DNA from: Erythroxylum novogranatense
Taxonomy: Eukaryota; Streptophyta; Magnoliopsida; Malpighiales; Erythroxylaceae
DNA: 64,000 nucleotides
Direction of reading: 5' to 3'
NCBI GenBank assembly: GCA_029891385.1
Contig: CM057235.1
Coordinates: forward strand, 12,475,501-12,539,500
Shown piece by piece: positions 43,747-55,948 of this stretch. The first letter of the stretch is position 1; every line of letters starts with the position of its first letter. Both the position numbers and the translations under genes were made by a program. The notes under the pieces were generated by a model. The model was given only the letters and a program-made list of their open reading frames with translations, searched no databases and was not told the DNA's origin.

Positions 43747-45260
43747 GTATTATTGAGGGTCGAGGCTAGCCCTTTCCCCGATTTAGTGCAATGGAATGAT
43801 TCATGATCTCATTTAACTTCATTCAGACAAAGTTTTATGAAAATTACATCATTCCTTACATTTATAAATTATTCATCCCCTTAGATTCTGTACTTGTGTG
43901 GATGATTTATTTTAAATATTGACCTGGTTTTTAATGCTTGATTAACATTTACTAATCCAATTGATTCTTCCCATATAAGAATAATGATGAAAACATGAAG
44001 CAATTGAACTACGGTCATTTGTTATACTACACTTTGATAAGTCACACATATAATAATTGTTTGATATCCTAGCCTCCTATTCGAAGTTTAGAGCTTTTAT
44101 AATTCAAATGATGTAGGTACTAGCATGGCAACAAGCGGTCGCAAGAATTGGAATGAAACGTTCACGCGCATCATTTCGTTGGTTGAGTGAGAGAATTTCT
44201 TTGGCAAGATATGCCCATGTAATCTTTTCTTTCATTTGTTGCTACACTGATATTCTAGTTCACTACAAGTTGTTCCTGTGTGAAACAAATTTTCAAATCA
44301 TCTGCTGCGAGTTACGTGGGAAATTTTGATTTTGATTGGCTTATATATGTTGCGATGTCTTCTTCTCAAGGGCACTGTGATCAACAAAGCAAGCTAATGA
44401 GATGATAACTTGTCCATTTTCTTCAAAAGTCTTATGATTGTAGTTCTTAGAGGAGCACAGATTCGGATCCTATTTCGAACGATCGTATGTTTTGTATATT
44501 TTACATTGCTTTTCGATTATAAATCGGACTCAATTTTTTTCTAATAGGTTTTATGGATCTCGATGATGGTGTTCTGATTTAGAGGCATAAATGAAGAATC
44601 TACATGTTTTGCTAATGAGGTTAATGTCAAATAGATCAAGTTCCTATAAATTTGTTTCTTTTTCTTATTATGTCTCCTACCATGAAGAAAACGCACCTCA
44701 TATGATATGGAATAAATTAAGAGAAAAGATTCAAGTTTGTGGTGAATGACATTCTACACACTTGTGTTATTCTATTGGTCTATCTTATACATGCACAAAT
44801 GCATTTTTCTGTGAGCTTACAATCCTAACTTTCCTATTCGGTCCATCAACCTGTTTCTAACATATCCTGGAGCATCTGAAAAGTTTTGTGTAGTTAAAAG
44901 TAATCTAAATAATGTCTCCTTTGAAAAGTTGGAATATCCTTTCTTTTCCTTATTCAGGGGAAGGGGTGATTTTGGGGATGGAAGTGGATCCTACAAGATG
45001 GTTGGTATTCATTGATTGTAGGTAAGTTATTGCTTTTGTGCGATTCATCACCTAACTGTAAATGCTCTCTGAAAAGCAACCAAGTAAATGACATGGAAGG
45101 GGTTCTCTATTAGGATTTGAGGACATTGGTTCGGTTCAAATGTTATTGATGAACAATATGGCTTTGATGAGGCTACCTCATCTCGCACCGCTCTGCGTGT
45201 CTGAAACAACTTATCCGGTGGTGTCTTTCGGATGCAAAGACTTGAAATGCGATCTTGATG
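43747..45260 (+). other. Helitron interior with unidentified exon-like pieces
   Basis: 44118-44221 reads VLAWQQAVARIGMKRSRASF and RWLSERISLARYAHV after an ATGTAG acceptor-like site. 44956-45022 reads GEGVILGMEVDPTRW before CRGTAAG (donor-like GTAAGT). 45140-45262 holds ETTYPVVSFGCKDLKCDLDA in frame with the calnexin-like block that follows. I do not recognise the parents. The remainder is T-rich, intron-like sequence with no gene. Confidence 0.35.
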
Positions 45261-45262
45261 CA

Positions 45263-45945
45263 ATGTTGCAAGTGGAAGGCAAGTGGAAGGCGCCAATGAT
45301 TGACAATCCAGGTTTGCTCCAACATTTATTTTTATCCGTGCTGATACTCTTTCCTTTGACCTTTATGGCATTCACTAATTTATGTTTACTTAGCAGATTT
45401 CAAGGATCATCCAGATCTCTATGTGTTCCCAATCAAATATGTTGGAATTGAGTTGTGGCGGTACTTATATGTTGCCATATGTCCTTAATTATTGGTACCC
45501 ATAATTTTGTTCCAACTAATAAAGATCATTTCTGGTGAAATTTGGAACCTTTTTGACAATATATTAGTTATTGATGAACCGTAGTATACATGAAGTTCTT
45601 TGAAGAAACCTGGGAAAGAATAAGGATGTCGTCAAGATCTCCCTTCTTTCGATGTAACTTTCATAATGGGGCTTTTTGGTACTTGTTTGAGATTCTTGAA
45701 TAACTGCAGTCGAGAAGGCAGCATTTGAGGAGGCGAAAAGAAGAAAGAGGAGGAGGTATTTTCATGCTCTTTACTTGTAAAACTGTCAAGATGTTTTGAG
45801 GCTTTCGACTATAACAAGAGCCTATCCTTAAGTGAAATGAGTTAGAGAGGAAGAAATGGGTAGAAAGGAAGGTCTTTTTTAAACTATACTTGTCCTACTC
45901 CTTGTAATAGAATAGTAGCTTGGGTTCTTGGAAAGCTTTGTCTTT
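45263..45945 (+). pseudogene. Captured calnexin fragment, duplicate unit 1
   Basis: 45275-45310 ends EGKWKAPMIDNP and a GGTTTGC donor, continued after CTTAGCAG (45397) by DFKDHPDLYVFP and YVGIELW. This matches the calnexin C-terminal lectin/arm end (KWKAPMIDNPDFKDDP, then NLKYVGIELWQ) of the ER chaperone. Compared with unit 2 (55949 onward) it lacks single bases at several places (TGGCGGTACT for TGGCAGGTACT; CCAATCAAATATG for CCAATCTGAAATATG). 45720-45760 keeps VEKAAFEEAKRRKR, the charged region after the transmembrane-proximal part. It is not translatable. Confidence 0.8.
45313..45942 (+). repeat. Unit 1 of a 630-bp tandem duplication within the calnexin fragment
   Basis: TTTGCTCCAACATTTATT starts unit 1 at 45313 and unit 2 at 45943. 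Unit 2 is split by element C (45943-46021, then 55944-56498). Unit 1 contains the uninterrupted insertion site TTTACTTAGCAG, that is, the empty site of element C. Confidence 0.85.
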
Positions 45946-46021
45946 GCTCCAACATTTATTTTTATCCGTGCTGATACTCTTTCCTTTAACCTTTATGGCA
46001 TTCACTAATTTATGTTTACTT

Positions 46022-48882
46022 TGTAACACCCCACTCCCGCAAGACCCGAACCCGATATCGTTAGTGATATCCGAGTCCGTGCCCCGCGAGAGTGGCGTAC
46101 TACATCAGTCGATTTAAAACTCAGTACACACATTTTTTTATTTTTGGAGTCATTAATTCAACGTTAGCGCGACAAACACAGTAAGTAAATAAAACCCGTG
46201 TTCAATATAAACTAGTTTCAGTTATTATAGTCATCCAGTAATAATTTACAATCAGTCAATGCAGTAAAACATTAAAACCACAATGGGCTCAGTAACAATA
46301 CAAAGCCTTGTTATACAGTGATTGCGGAACACAATTTACTAAGACACTAATGCGACGCTTGCGGCGATCCCGATCTCTAACCTTTACTCGTCTACATGAG
46401 ACATACTCCCGTGTCAACCGGGGTATTCTTCAGGACCTGAAAAATAGATGCAAATTTTGGGTGAGTTTTACGAACTCAGTGAAAAACCATCATCGATGGT
46501 TCACTCAAATTATGCATTACGCCCATGGCGTCTGACACGATCGAAATAATCAATTACCGATGGCGATCAATAACAATGTCGATGTAAAACCATTCACGAT
46601 AATTCATGCCATTACAAAAGCGGTACATGTCACGAGCGGTCATTTATGCGTGTCATGAATGCAATGCATATGTGACTCTTTCGATTATTCATATTGTGCC
46701 CAAGTGCTCACTCGGTGTTCGATGGGGACGCGTCGATTTTCCCCTCGGCTCGAGGTCTTGGTCGATTACAATATGAGAGCTCAAGCTCTTATCAAGTAAA
46801 ATAGCAACTTGGGACACGTCCATTATCTGATCATGCAATTATGGTCAACAAGTTCACATTGTCCTCAATAACTTTCATGAACAACCCCAAATCAAATTCT
46901 ATTGCTAAACAAGTCAATTAATTCATTCAATATTACATCCTCGAAATCCTCCAATTTGGGCAAGAACCTTATAACAAGCACAACTCCCTGTATACAAGTC
47001 AGTAAAATCAGAACTTTATATCCCTGAAAAGATAACATCTCAAACTTCAATTTTATGAAGCACTCATCATCCAATTCGATCTCTATCAATTTCAAAACTG
47101 TTATGGAAGCTCTTATGATCACCATTCATAACCTAATGTAGGGTCAATCTTTGAAAAATTATAACTCACAATTCTGACTTCTAAAATTACACACCATATA
47201 TCATTTTCAAGGTAATCTCTTCCTCTAAAATTCTTTAGAAGCTCAATCACACCAATTCAGTCCACACAAAATGTTAAAATTGCCTCCAATCAGTAAACTC
47301 ACAAAATCACACTTAAGCTAGGTTTCATCCAAAATGCTCAAAACCAGTCATTAGTAATCAATTCATATCTCCCAATATACAATTCTAAAAAATAGCAAGA
47401 TCAGTAGCAATGGAAAGATAATTCAATATGCTACAACTTCCATGAAGACCATTTTCCCTAATTCCATCTCAATTAATTCATAAAAATCAACAAAGTTCAT
47501 ATGTTGTGGTTTGGTTATGTTTACGACAATGGAACAGTAACTTTCCATTCAAAATTTCACCCTTCTAACATTGAAATTTAACAACACCTATTTCACACTA
47601 AATTGAAGCCAACATCCCAAAGTTTCAGTAGCCACTAACCTTACCTCATTTTCATTACTACACAATAAATTATGAATAAATCAGTAACATCAATTTCAAC
47701 TCTAACTTTCCAGATTTAGTGTTAACCTTAGATCTATCATTTCCAATGCCTTTTTCACATCACTAGACATCCAATTAAATACAAATTAAGTCTTACCACA
47801 TTCATACATATACTAGGGCTAATACTGAAAAATTGGTAGCACCAAATTCCTCAATTCATATACTAAAGTAGCCATCCATATTCCATTTAAAATTAAGCCA
47901 TATCACTACTTTCAATTCATCAAACACTTAGCCTTATACCCACTTCTTCAAACCATATTAGTCATCACCTTAATGCATACATGAACCTAATAAATGCTCT
48001 AAACCTTTTATTAATCACTCCTCACTATCATGGCATTTAATTCTAATAAAAGCATCATCAAACATCATATGAAACTTAAATTCCTTTACTTACCTATTAG
48101 CTTCCAATCCTCACTTCTTCTCTTCAATTCTTTCCTATGCTTTCAAACTAATCCCACCAAGACCAAGCATGCATCTCCTCATCATCTAACTTTGGTGGAA
48201 TAAAGGATAAGAGGTATGGAATTTATGGAGAAAGTTGAAAGAAGAGAGCAAAAATTCGATGGTTTTCAAAGAAGAGTTTGTGTTTCGGATGTGTTAGCAC
48301 AAAAGCCTTAAACAATTCATCTTTCCTTTCTTTGAAACAAGCAAAACCGAGAGAATGGAGAGGAAGCATTAAATGTAACTTTTAAATGGCAACTTATGAT
48401 TGGTTCTACATTTAAAGAAAAGTCAAAATATCATTTCTTTAATCCAGTCCAAAATTTTACTCCATTTAACTCCAATGACCCTACTTTCAGTCCCAAAATA
48501 ATATACCCAATATTACAGTACCAGTGCGTAGCAATTTTTGCTACCGAGAATCGACCGGTTTGCCAATTGGCGATTTTTCCGGTCCGGGAATTTTCTCCGA
48601 AAAAATCCAGAAAAATTTCTAAAAATCCCTAAAAATGTAAAACAATTTATGGTGCAGTCCAAATAATTTTTCAAACTCAATTATCCCATTAATTTCACAC
48701 AGAAGTTCAATTTAAAACCTAAGCCGGAAAATGTCATGAATGCATGTATACTATGTGCATGTGCAACCAATCATTAATCATAGAGGCTATATGCTGTATG
48801 CGCATGCCGAGATATAATTTAATATCCCGAACCCAACCTAATTACCAAAATACCCTTTTCTTATAGGAGAGGGGATGTTACA
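46022..48882 (-). mobile_element. 3' LTR of element C (with internal deletion)
   Basis: TGTAACACCCC...GGGATGTTACA, 2,861 bp. Aligned with the other LTR it lacks 690 bp, joined at about 46840-46844 with the 4-base overlap TATG. The first 800 bp differ from LTR2 by many one-base indels; the rest is nearly identical. The acceptor-like site and small hairpin are kept (about 46437-46505), but the donor side of the intron-like module is deleted. Confidence 0.92.
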
Positions 48883-48895
48883 ATTCTCCCCTCCT
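48883..48895 (-). other. Polypurine tract of element C
   Basis: In element sense AGGAGGGGAGAAT next to the 3' LTR, preceded by GAATTTCGAGGACGAAATTT as in element A'. Confidence 0.85.
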
Positions 48896-51800
48896 AACAA
48901 AAATTTCGTCCTCGAAATTCTTAGTCAACGGTTCACTATGACCGTTATCACATGATTCTACATATCCCATACACCTTTCCACTTAATGATTCACTTTTCA
49001 AGTGATCACAGTAACCACTCTCAGTCCGTGGTTCAGTTACTAATTTGGCTCACTCATTATCACTTAGTATAGTAGACGGATTCAACAAGACTATTAGTTG
49101 GCGATCTCATTTTCTTAGCTATCTCATTTTCCATTTCTAGAATAGTCACTACCTTTGGTTCCGATATTATGACTCAGTGCAGTATTTCCAAACCTATTCA
49201 TTCATCACATTTTATCCCTCTAATAACTTTTTCCCCCAGTGCCATATAGTCCAATTCGTATTCCATTGAGTACGTCTCCATTTCGTTGGTACCTCCCTTA
49301 ATCACGTCAGGGACAATTTACATTCCTTTAGTACCAATACAGTGACATTTAACTCCACTTCACTATAATCAGTAACAATGTACCTAATGCAGTCACTTAT
49401 CATCTGTCATTCACTTTATATTCAAATTCGATTCTCGTAAGACAATTCACTATTCTATAGTGTCCACACACTTTATCCGGATATACAGTTTACTCTGTCT
49501 CATTTGTCTGATCCGATTCCACTTTAGCTAACCATGCAGTTTTCTCAGTCACTTTCCTTTTTCTCACACATTTTAGTCTCAAATCCATTATGGTCTTTAA
49601 CTCCCAGTAGGCACTGTGCAGTGTAACAGTATATTCCTCCAGTGAATCAAAACTCTATAACACGACCATAATCAAACCTTTTTCCTTTTGAACTTCATTC
49701 TATACCCACAATTCTTCAATTTCACTTTTCGCATATAATTACTAGAATGTCTAACTTCGACTGTTCACTTTCTTTTTCTAACTCTTTTTATCGGGTACAC
49801 ATACTTCTTCTTCGACTTTTTTTTTCACTATTGTTTTTCCAATTCCATTCGTATATTCAAACTCATCATAAGACTTCCCCCCTTTACTTTCTGCACTCTT
49901 AACCTTTCTTATCACTATTTTTACAACTTCAATTTTTCAGAAACACTTCACAATTACCCATAATCTGCTTGACACTCTTTGAAAATCCCAATATCTGTAA
50001 TTGATCTGTTCATTGCAGCATTATCTGTTCACTAGCTGAGTTTAGTAGGCCGAATTGTCCGTTCATTTCAACATTGTCGTATTTATACCTGTCCCTTTCC
50101 TCAAATTAACACAGTGTATCCTTATAGGAACCTACAGTCTCCAAGGCTTTCAATCGCGAGCATGAAACCAATACCATTTATCAAAGTCAGTTCAATTTAA
50201 TTCATACCTGTTCAACATATTGTCTCAGTTCAACACGCACTGCCCACTCTTCCAGTGTATGTTTATCATCAGTATCAGATTCCTCGATTCTTCCTATCGT
50301 TCTTTTTACTTTTCACTGTTCAACACTTCCAAACACATTCTGTTTCTAATCACAGTTGCTACCATTTGATTACCTCGTATAATTCCCTATCAGGGTCTTA
50401 TTGACTTTACCGTACATCTTTTACCCTTTTCATTGAGTCTACAATGAGTGTATCTGCAATTTCTTTATGAAGGTGTCACTACATCACCTCATTGTCAGTT
50501 TCCCTTTTGACCCTCTTGTCTCTATTCGATTACTCTTTTCATTTCTCTTCTCAATTATTTTATATGATTCATATCAACATATGTTAATACCTTGTCATTG
50601 GTACTTGGACCTCCAAAATTTCCATTTTATTTTAGTATCTCACTTCTCAGTTCGGGACTCTTTTATTCTTCGTTTCAAATCTAGATTCCTCAACAGTTTT
50701 TACATCATAACTGGAGATCGATTCACTTCACATTGCAATAGGATTACCTCCAATTAAAATTTCACTTATGTTGGATACTTTACATTTCTGTACATACAGT
50801 GCAGATAACCTCAACAATATGAGCTATGTCCCAATTTCACCTTTAATTTTGTCCATAACTTCTATCCATTTGACCGTTCGTCTTGATACCATCTTTATAC
50901 GGTTCACGAAAGTCTCATCAATCAATTATTATCCCTAATTGCTTTTTAATCCTTCTTCACTATACGTACAATCTCAATTAGAACAATTTTATGCCATAAT
51001 TTAAATATCAGAACATTCCTTTCACGAAGGTTCCTTATGACAGTCACTTAAATACTTTCTTTCACACTTATTCTGTAATCTATACCAGAATCACTTTTCA
51101 GTTCCTCTCATACAGGTACACTCAGTCCACTTTTGTCTTACTTTAACCCCTTAAGAACTTCACACTTATAATCACTCTAAACATTTACCGCTCATTTCCT
51201 CTATGGTTTCCATATGTCTGTAACATATATTTCATTAGTCACAGTCGATATTACTATCCAATAACTATCCCCCAACAGTACATCGACTTAAATACAACAA
51301 CTCTCTTCATATACCGCTATTGTGGTTTCATTTTTCAAGATCTTTATTTCATTCTCACCATATCATTAAACTGTATGACTCATTCCCTTATCCGTTACGT
51401 GCAACTTGACCTTGTGAGGTCATATCAATTTGGCTTATCAACTTATGATCATTATTATTTTACTGATTTCTACCACTTATCTACTATTTTCCTCAAACAA
51501 TCTATGATCGGGTGGTCACAGTCCCCAATACCCGACAAAATCGTTGATATAACTCCATTTTATCTCTATCTATTTACTTACCCATTTACCATTTTATCTG
51601 TCTGTCTTTTTCCTTACGATTTTATTATACTGATTTCCAAACTCGTAGCACAATAGTCACATAATCATTTCAGTTTCAAGCATATGCGGTCCAAATCCTA
51701 ACCATTTCATGAATTCATTTCAGTTTATCTGTCACTTTTAGCTCACTCTAATAGGCACTGGGCATCTTACTTTTTCGGTTCTTTCAGTTCTCAATAAACC

Positions 51801-52370
51801 GTTACAGTACTCTATTGAGCTTCTTTCCATCTCGCTATCATCATCTGCTTATAATATTTACTGATCTCCAACTCGAATACCGTGAATCAAGATATGCCCG
51901 ATTGGACCATCTACATTTTACTCAATTCCAATATTTCCCCTTTCATTACATATACAGTCAGAACTGTAATTACCTAACCATCCCGGGCTTTTAATTTCAC
52001 TTAGATCTACTATAACCAATATGTTTCCCATATCTCTAATGGACCTCTCCAAGTTCTCAACATCTTCATTTTTTTCTGTCACCAACACAGTCATTCTGCT
52101 ATCACATATGAGGGTTTCTAACCCAGTACAATATCAACCTTCTTATCCATTTTTCCTTTATCCTTTCCTAATTGATTATCCCCTTTTAGGGATTTACACT
52201 CTAATCCCGTCTCACTCTTCTCTCACTTAGTCACTTGACACTTATGCACCCATAGGATTTATCCTCGTGCGACTCTGATTACGGATCAGTTACCACGGTC
52301 TGCAACGACGCGACTCAAATGCATGCAACCTATGTTCCAAACTGTGCCCAGATACATTACGTAATACTGG
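48896..52370 (-). other. Non-coding internal region of element C
   Basis: The plus strand is strongly pyrimidine-rich and poor in G (so the element's RNA would be purine-rich and poor in C), with frequent CAGT, TCACTTT and CCATTT words. No minus-strand frame longer than 60 codons exists. Plus-strand frames at 50467-50757, 51375-51656 and 52021-52230 are antisense to the element and have no motif. 52240-52370 next to the primer site is less skewed (TGGGCTCTGATACC end), as expected of a leader. Packaging or dimerisation signals would have to lie here, but none can be named. Confidence 0.75.
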
Positions 52371-52382
52371 GCTCTGATACCA
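52371..52382 (-). other. Primer binding site of element C
   Basis: GCTCTGATACCA on the plus strand, complementary to TGGTATCAGAGC; six bases separate it from the LTR at 52389. Confidence 0.9.
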
Positions 52383-52388
52383 CCTAAA

Positions 52389-55300
52389 TGTAACACCCCA
52401 CTCCCGCAAGACCCGAACCCGATATCGTTGGTGATATCCGAGTCCGTGCCCCGCGAGAGTGGCGTACTACATCAGTCGATTTAAAACTCAGTACACACAT
52501 TTTTTTTTCTTTTTGGAGTCATTAATTCAACGTTAGCGCGGAAAACACAGTAAGTAAATAAAACCCGTGTTCAATATAAACCGATTTAGATTATTACAGT
52601 CATCCAATAATAATTTACAATCACCAATGCAAGAAAACATTAAAACCACAATGGGCTCGAGAATAATACAAAGCCTTGTTATACAGTGATTGCGGAACAC
52701 AATTTACTAAGACACTAATGCAAACGCGAACTGATCCCGATCTCTAACCTTTACTCGTCTATAGTAGACATACTCCCGTGTCAACCGAGGTATTCTTCAG
52801 GACCTGAAAAATAGATGCAAATTTTGGGTGAGTTTTGCGAACTCGGTGAAAACCATCATCGATGGTTCACTCAAATCATGCATTACGTCCATGGCGTATG
52901 ACAGATCGATAATAATCAATTACCGATGGCGATCAATAACAATGTCCATGTGAAAAACGATTCACGATAATTCATGCCATTACAAAAGCGGTACATGTCA
53001 CGAGCGGTCATTTATGCGAATGCAATGCATATGTGACTCTTTCGATTATTGATATTGTGCCCAAGTGCTCGATCGGTGTTCGGTGGGGACGCGTCGAGAT
53101 TTCTCCCCTCGGGCTCGAGGCGGTCGATCTGATATGAGAGCTCAAAGCTCTTATCGGTAAAATAGCAACTTGGGCACGTCCATTATCGATCATGCAATTA
53201 TGCATGCGATGCGATATTCGGTGAATGTACGGTGTTTGGCTATAAAGCCCGATGTAGCGATAAGTCAATGATATGGCTATAAAGCCCGGATAGCGATGTT
53301 CAAGATGATGGCTATAAAACCCGATCTATCGATATCGGTATTATTCATGCAGGTAAAATCATACAATACAATCTCATACATGCCAGTAGTCATGCAGTGA
53401 TCATTCAATTCACTTTTGCACGTAATTCACGTTGAGCATGTAAACAACCAGAAATTTGAGAAACCAACTAGGTTACTCACCTATTACTTCCGAGCTAATG
53501 CCGGGAAGTCTCTGTGACGTCGGTCAATCGACGCTCCAATTGGGCCTCTATATGAATCAGAAAAAGCACGAGTCACTAAATATGAAATTTGTGCTCATGT
53601 TGATGAGATATGCATGTTCATGAATTTCCCGGCCCTAATCCCTTATATCTAACCTACTTCCAATACCCATAACTTTTTACATACAACTCAGAACAGTATA
53701 AATTATATCTCATTGGAAAGCTTATAAAATCCTCTATAACTTTCAAGAAGACCATAAAAATCAATTTCATCCCTAAGGGTGTCAAAAATCCCATCAAACC
53801 TACTGCCTACTCAATTCTCATTGTCACAGGGCAGTACATTGGCAATTTCATAACTCACTGATTCTTCAGAACTAAATTACCACAAAAATATGGTCAATAA
53901 GTTCACATTGTCCTCAATAACATTCATGAACAATCCCAAATCAAATTCTATTGCTAAACAAGTCAATTAATTCATTCAATGTTACTGTCCCTGAAATCCT
54001 CCAATTTGGGCAGTAACCTTATAACAAGCACAACTCCCTGTATACAAGTCAGTAAAATCAGAACTTTATATCCCTGAAAAGATAACATCTCAAACTTCAA
54101 TTTTCATGAAGCACTCATCATCCAATTCGATCTCTATCAATTTCAAAACTGTTATGGAAGCTACTGTTATGATCAGCCATTCATAACCTAATGTAGGGTC
54201 AATCTTTGAAAAATTATAACTCACAATTCTGACTTCTAAAAATTACACACCATATATCATTTTCAAGGTAATCTCTTCCTCTAAAATTTTTTAGAAGCTC
54301 ACTCACACCAATTCAGTCCACACAAAATGTTAAAATTGCCTCCAATCAGTAAACTCACAAAATCACACTTAAGCTAGGTTTCATCCAAAATGCTCAAAAC
54401 CAGTCATTAGTAATCAATTCATATCTCCCAATATACAATTCTAAAAAATAGCAAGATCAGTAGCAATGGAAAGATAATTCAATATGCTACAACTTCCATG
54501 AAGACCATTTTCCCTAATTCCATCTCAATTAATTCATAAAAATCAACAAAGTTCATATGTTGTGGTTTCGGTTACTGTTTACAGGCAATGGAACAGTAAC
54601 TTTCCATTCAAAATTTCACCCTTCTAACATTGAAATTTAACAACACCTATTTCACACTAAATTGAAGCCAACATCCCAAAGTTTCAGTAGCCACTAACCT
54701 TACCTCATTTTCATTACTACACAATAAATTATGAATAAATCAGTAACATCAATTTCAACTCTAACTTTCCAGATTTAGTGTTAACCTTAGATCTATCATT
54801 TCCAATGCCTTTTTCACATCACTAGACATCCAATTAAATACAAATTAAGTCTTACCACATTCATACATATACTAGGGCTAATACTGAAAAATTGGCAGCA
54901 CCAAATTCCTCAATTCATATACTAAAGTAGTCATCCATATTCCATTTAAAATTAAGTCATATCACTACTTTCAATTCATCAAACACTTAGCCTTATACCC
55001 ACTTCTTCAAACCATATTAGTCATCACCTTAATGCATACATGAACCTAATAAATGCTCTAAACCTTTATTAATCACTCCTCACTATCATGGCATTTAATT
55101 CTAATAAAAGCATCATCAAACATCATATGAAACTTAAATTCCTTTACTTACCTATTAGCTTCCAATCCTCACTTCTTCTCTTCAATTCTTTCCTATGCTT
55201 TCAAACTAATCCCACCAAGACCAAGCATGCATCTCCTCATCATCTAACTTTGGTGGAATAAAGGATAAGAGGTATGGAATTTATGGAGAAAGTTGAAAGA

Positions 55301-55938
55301 AGAGAGCAAAAATTCGATGGTTTTCAAAGAAGAGTTTGTGTTTCGGATGTGTTAGCACAAAAGCCTTAAACAATTCATCTTTCCTTTCTTTGAAACAAGC
55401 AAAACCGAGAGAATGGAGAGGAAGCATTAAATGTAACTTTTAAATGGCAACTTATGATTGGTTCTACATTTAAAGAAAAGTCAAAATATCATTTCTTTAA
55501 TCCAGTCCAAAATTTTACTCCATTTAACTCCAATGCCTACTTTCAGTCCCAAAATAATATACCAAATATTACAGTACCAGTGGGTAGCAATTTTTGCTAC
55601 TGAGAATCGACCGGTTTGCCAATTGGCGATTTTTTCGGTCCGGGAATTTTCTCCGGAAAAATCCAGAAAAATTTCTAAAAATCCCTAAAAATGTAAAACA
55701 ATTTATGGTGCAGTCCAAATAATTTTTCAAACTCAATTATCCCATTAATTTCACACAGAAGTTCAATTTAAAACCTAAGCCGGAAAATGTCATGAATGCA
55801 TGTATACTATGTGCATGTGCAACCAATCATTAATCATAGAGGCTATATGCTGTATGCGCATGCCGAGATATAATTTAATATCCCGAACCCGACCTAATTA
55901 CCAAAATATCCTTTTCCTATAGGAGAGGGGATGTTACA
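52389..55938 (-). mobile_element. 5' LTR of element C (full length)
   Basis: TGTAACACCCC...GGGGATGTTACA, 3,550 bp. In element sense it carries a start region, a purine-rich segment near 55230-55420, CATGAA anchors of the monomer type (near 54480, 54105, 53930 and 53750, widely spaced), no GC palindrome cassette, and the intron-like module at 53480-52804. Much of 53640-55690 resembles LTR A (2414-6408), for example the stretch near 54520 and 4960. Confidence 0.92.
52804..53480 (-). other. Intron-like structured module in LTR C
   Basis: Donor-like ATAG/GTGAGTAACC (53481/53480) and acceptor-like CTATTTTTCAG/GTC (52804/52803), 677 nt. The closing stem here is GTGCCCAAGT (53057-53066) with ACTTGGGCAC (53168-53177), different in sequence from A but paired, with inner hairpins CCTCG-GGCT-CGAGG and AGAGCT-CAA-AGCTCT. 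The small hairpin is GAGTT-TTGCG-AACTC (52830-52844). 53213-53340 has three short repeats of GGCTATAAAGCCCG. Confidence 0.5.
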
Positions 55939-55948
55939 TACTTAGCAG

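Larger units (their letters stand above)
46022..55938 (-). mobile_element. Element C: complete non-coding LTR retrotransposon (LARD-like)
   Basis: Two LTRs (46022-48882 and 52389-55938) flank 3,506 bp of internal sequence. Target duplication TACTT is exact (46017-46021 and 55939-55943). The PBS (52371-52382) and PPT (48883-48895) place it on the minus strand. No gag, protease, reverse transcriptase or integrase motif appears in any frame of the internal part. Long LTRs plus a multi-kilobase non-coding interior fit a Large Retrotransposon Derivative, which must borrow proteins. Its LTR and its last internal bases resemble A/A', the likely source of those proteins. It sits in the calnexin fragment of the Helitron and so is younger than the Helitron insertion or came with it. 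Confidence 0.93.

Noticed and set aside
44262..44275. CACTACAAG as a CACTA terminus
   Set aside because: Only nine bases match, no subterminal repeats are near, and it lies in Helitron intron-like sequence.
50467..52230. Three plus-strand frames inside element C
   Set aside because: Antisense to the element, no motif, no splice context, and explained by the pyrimidine-rich composition.
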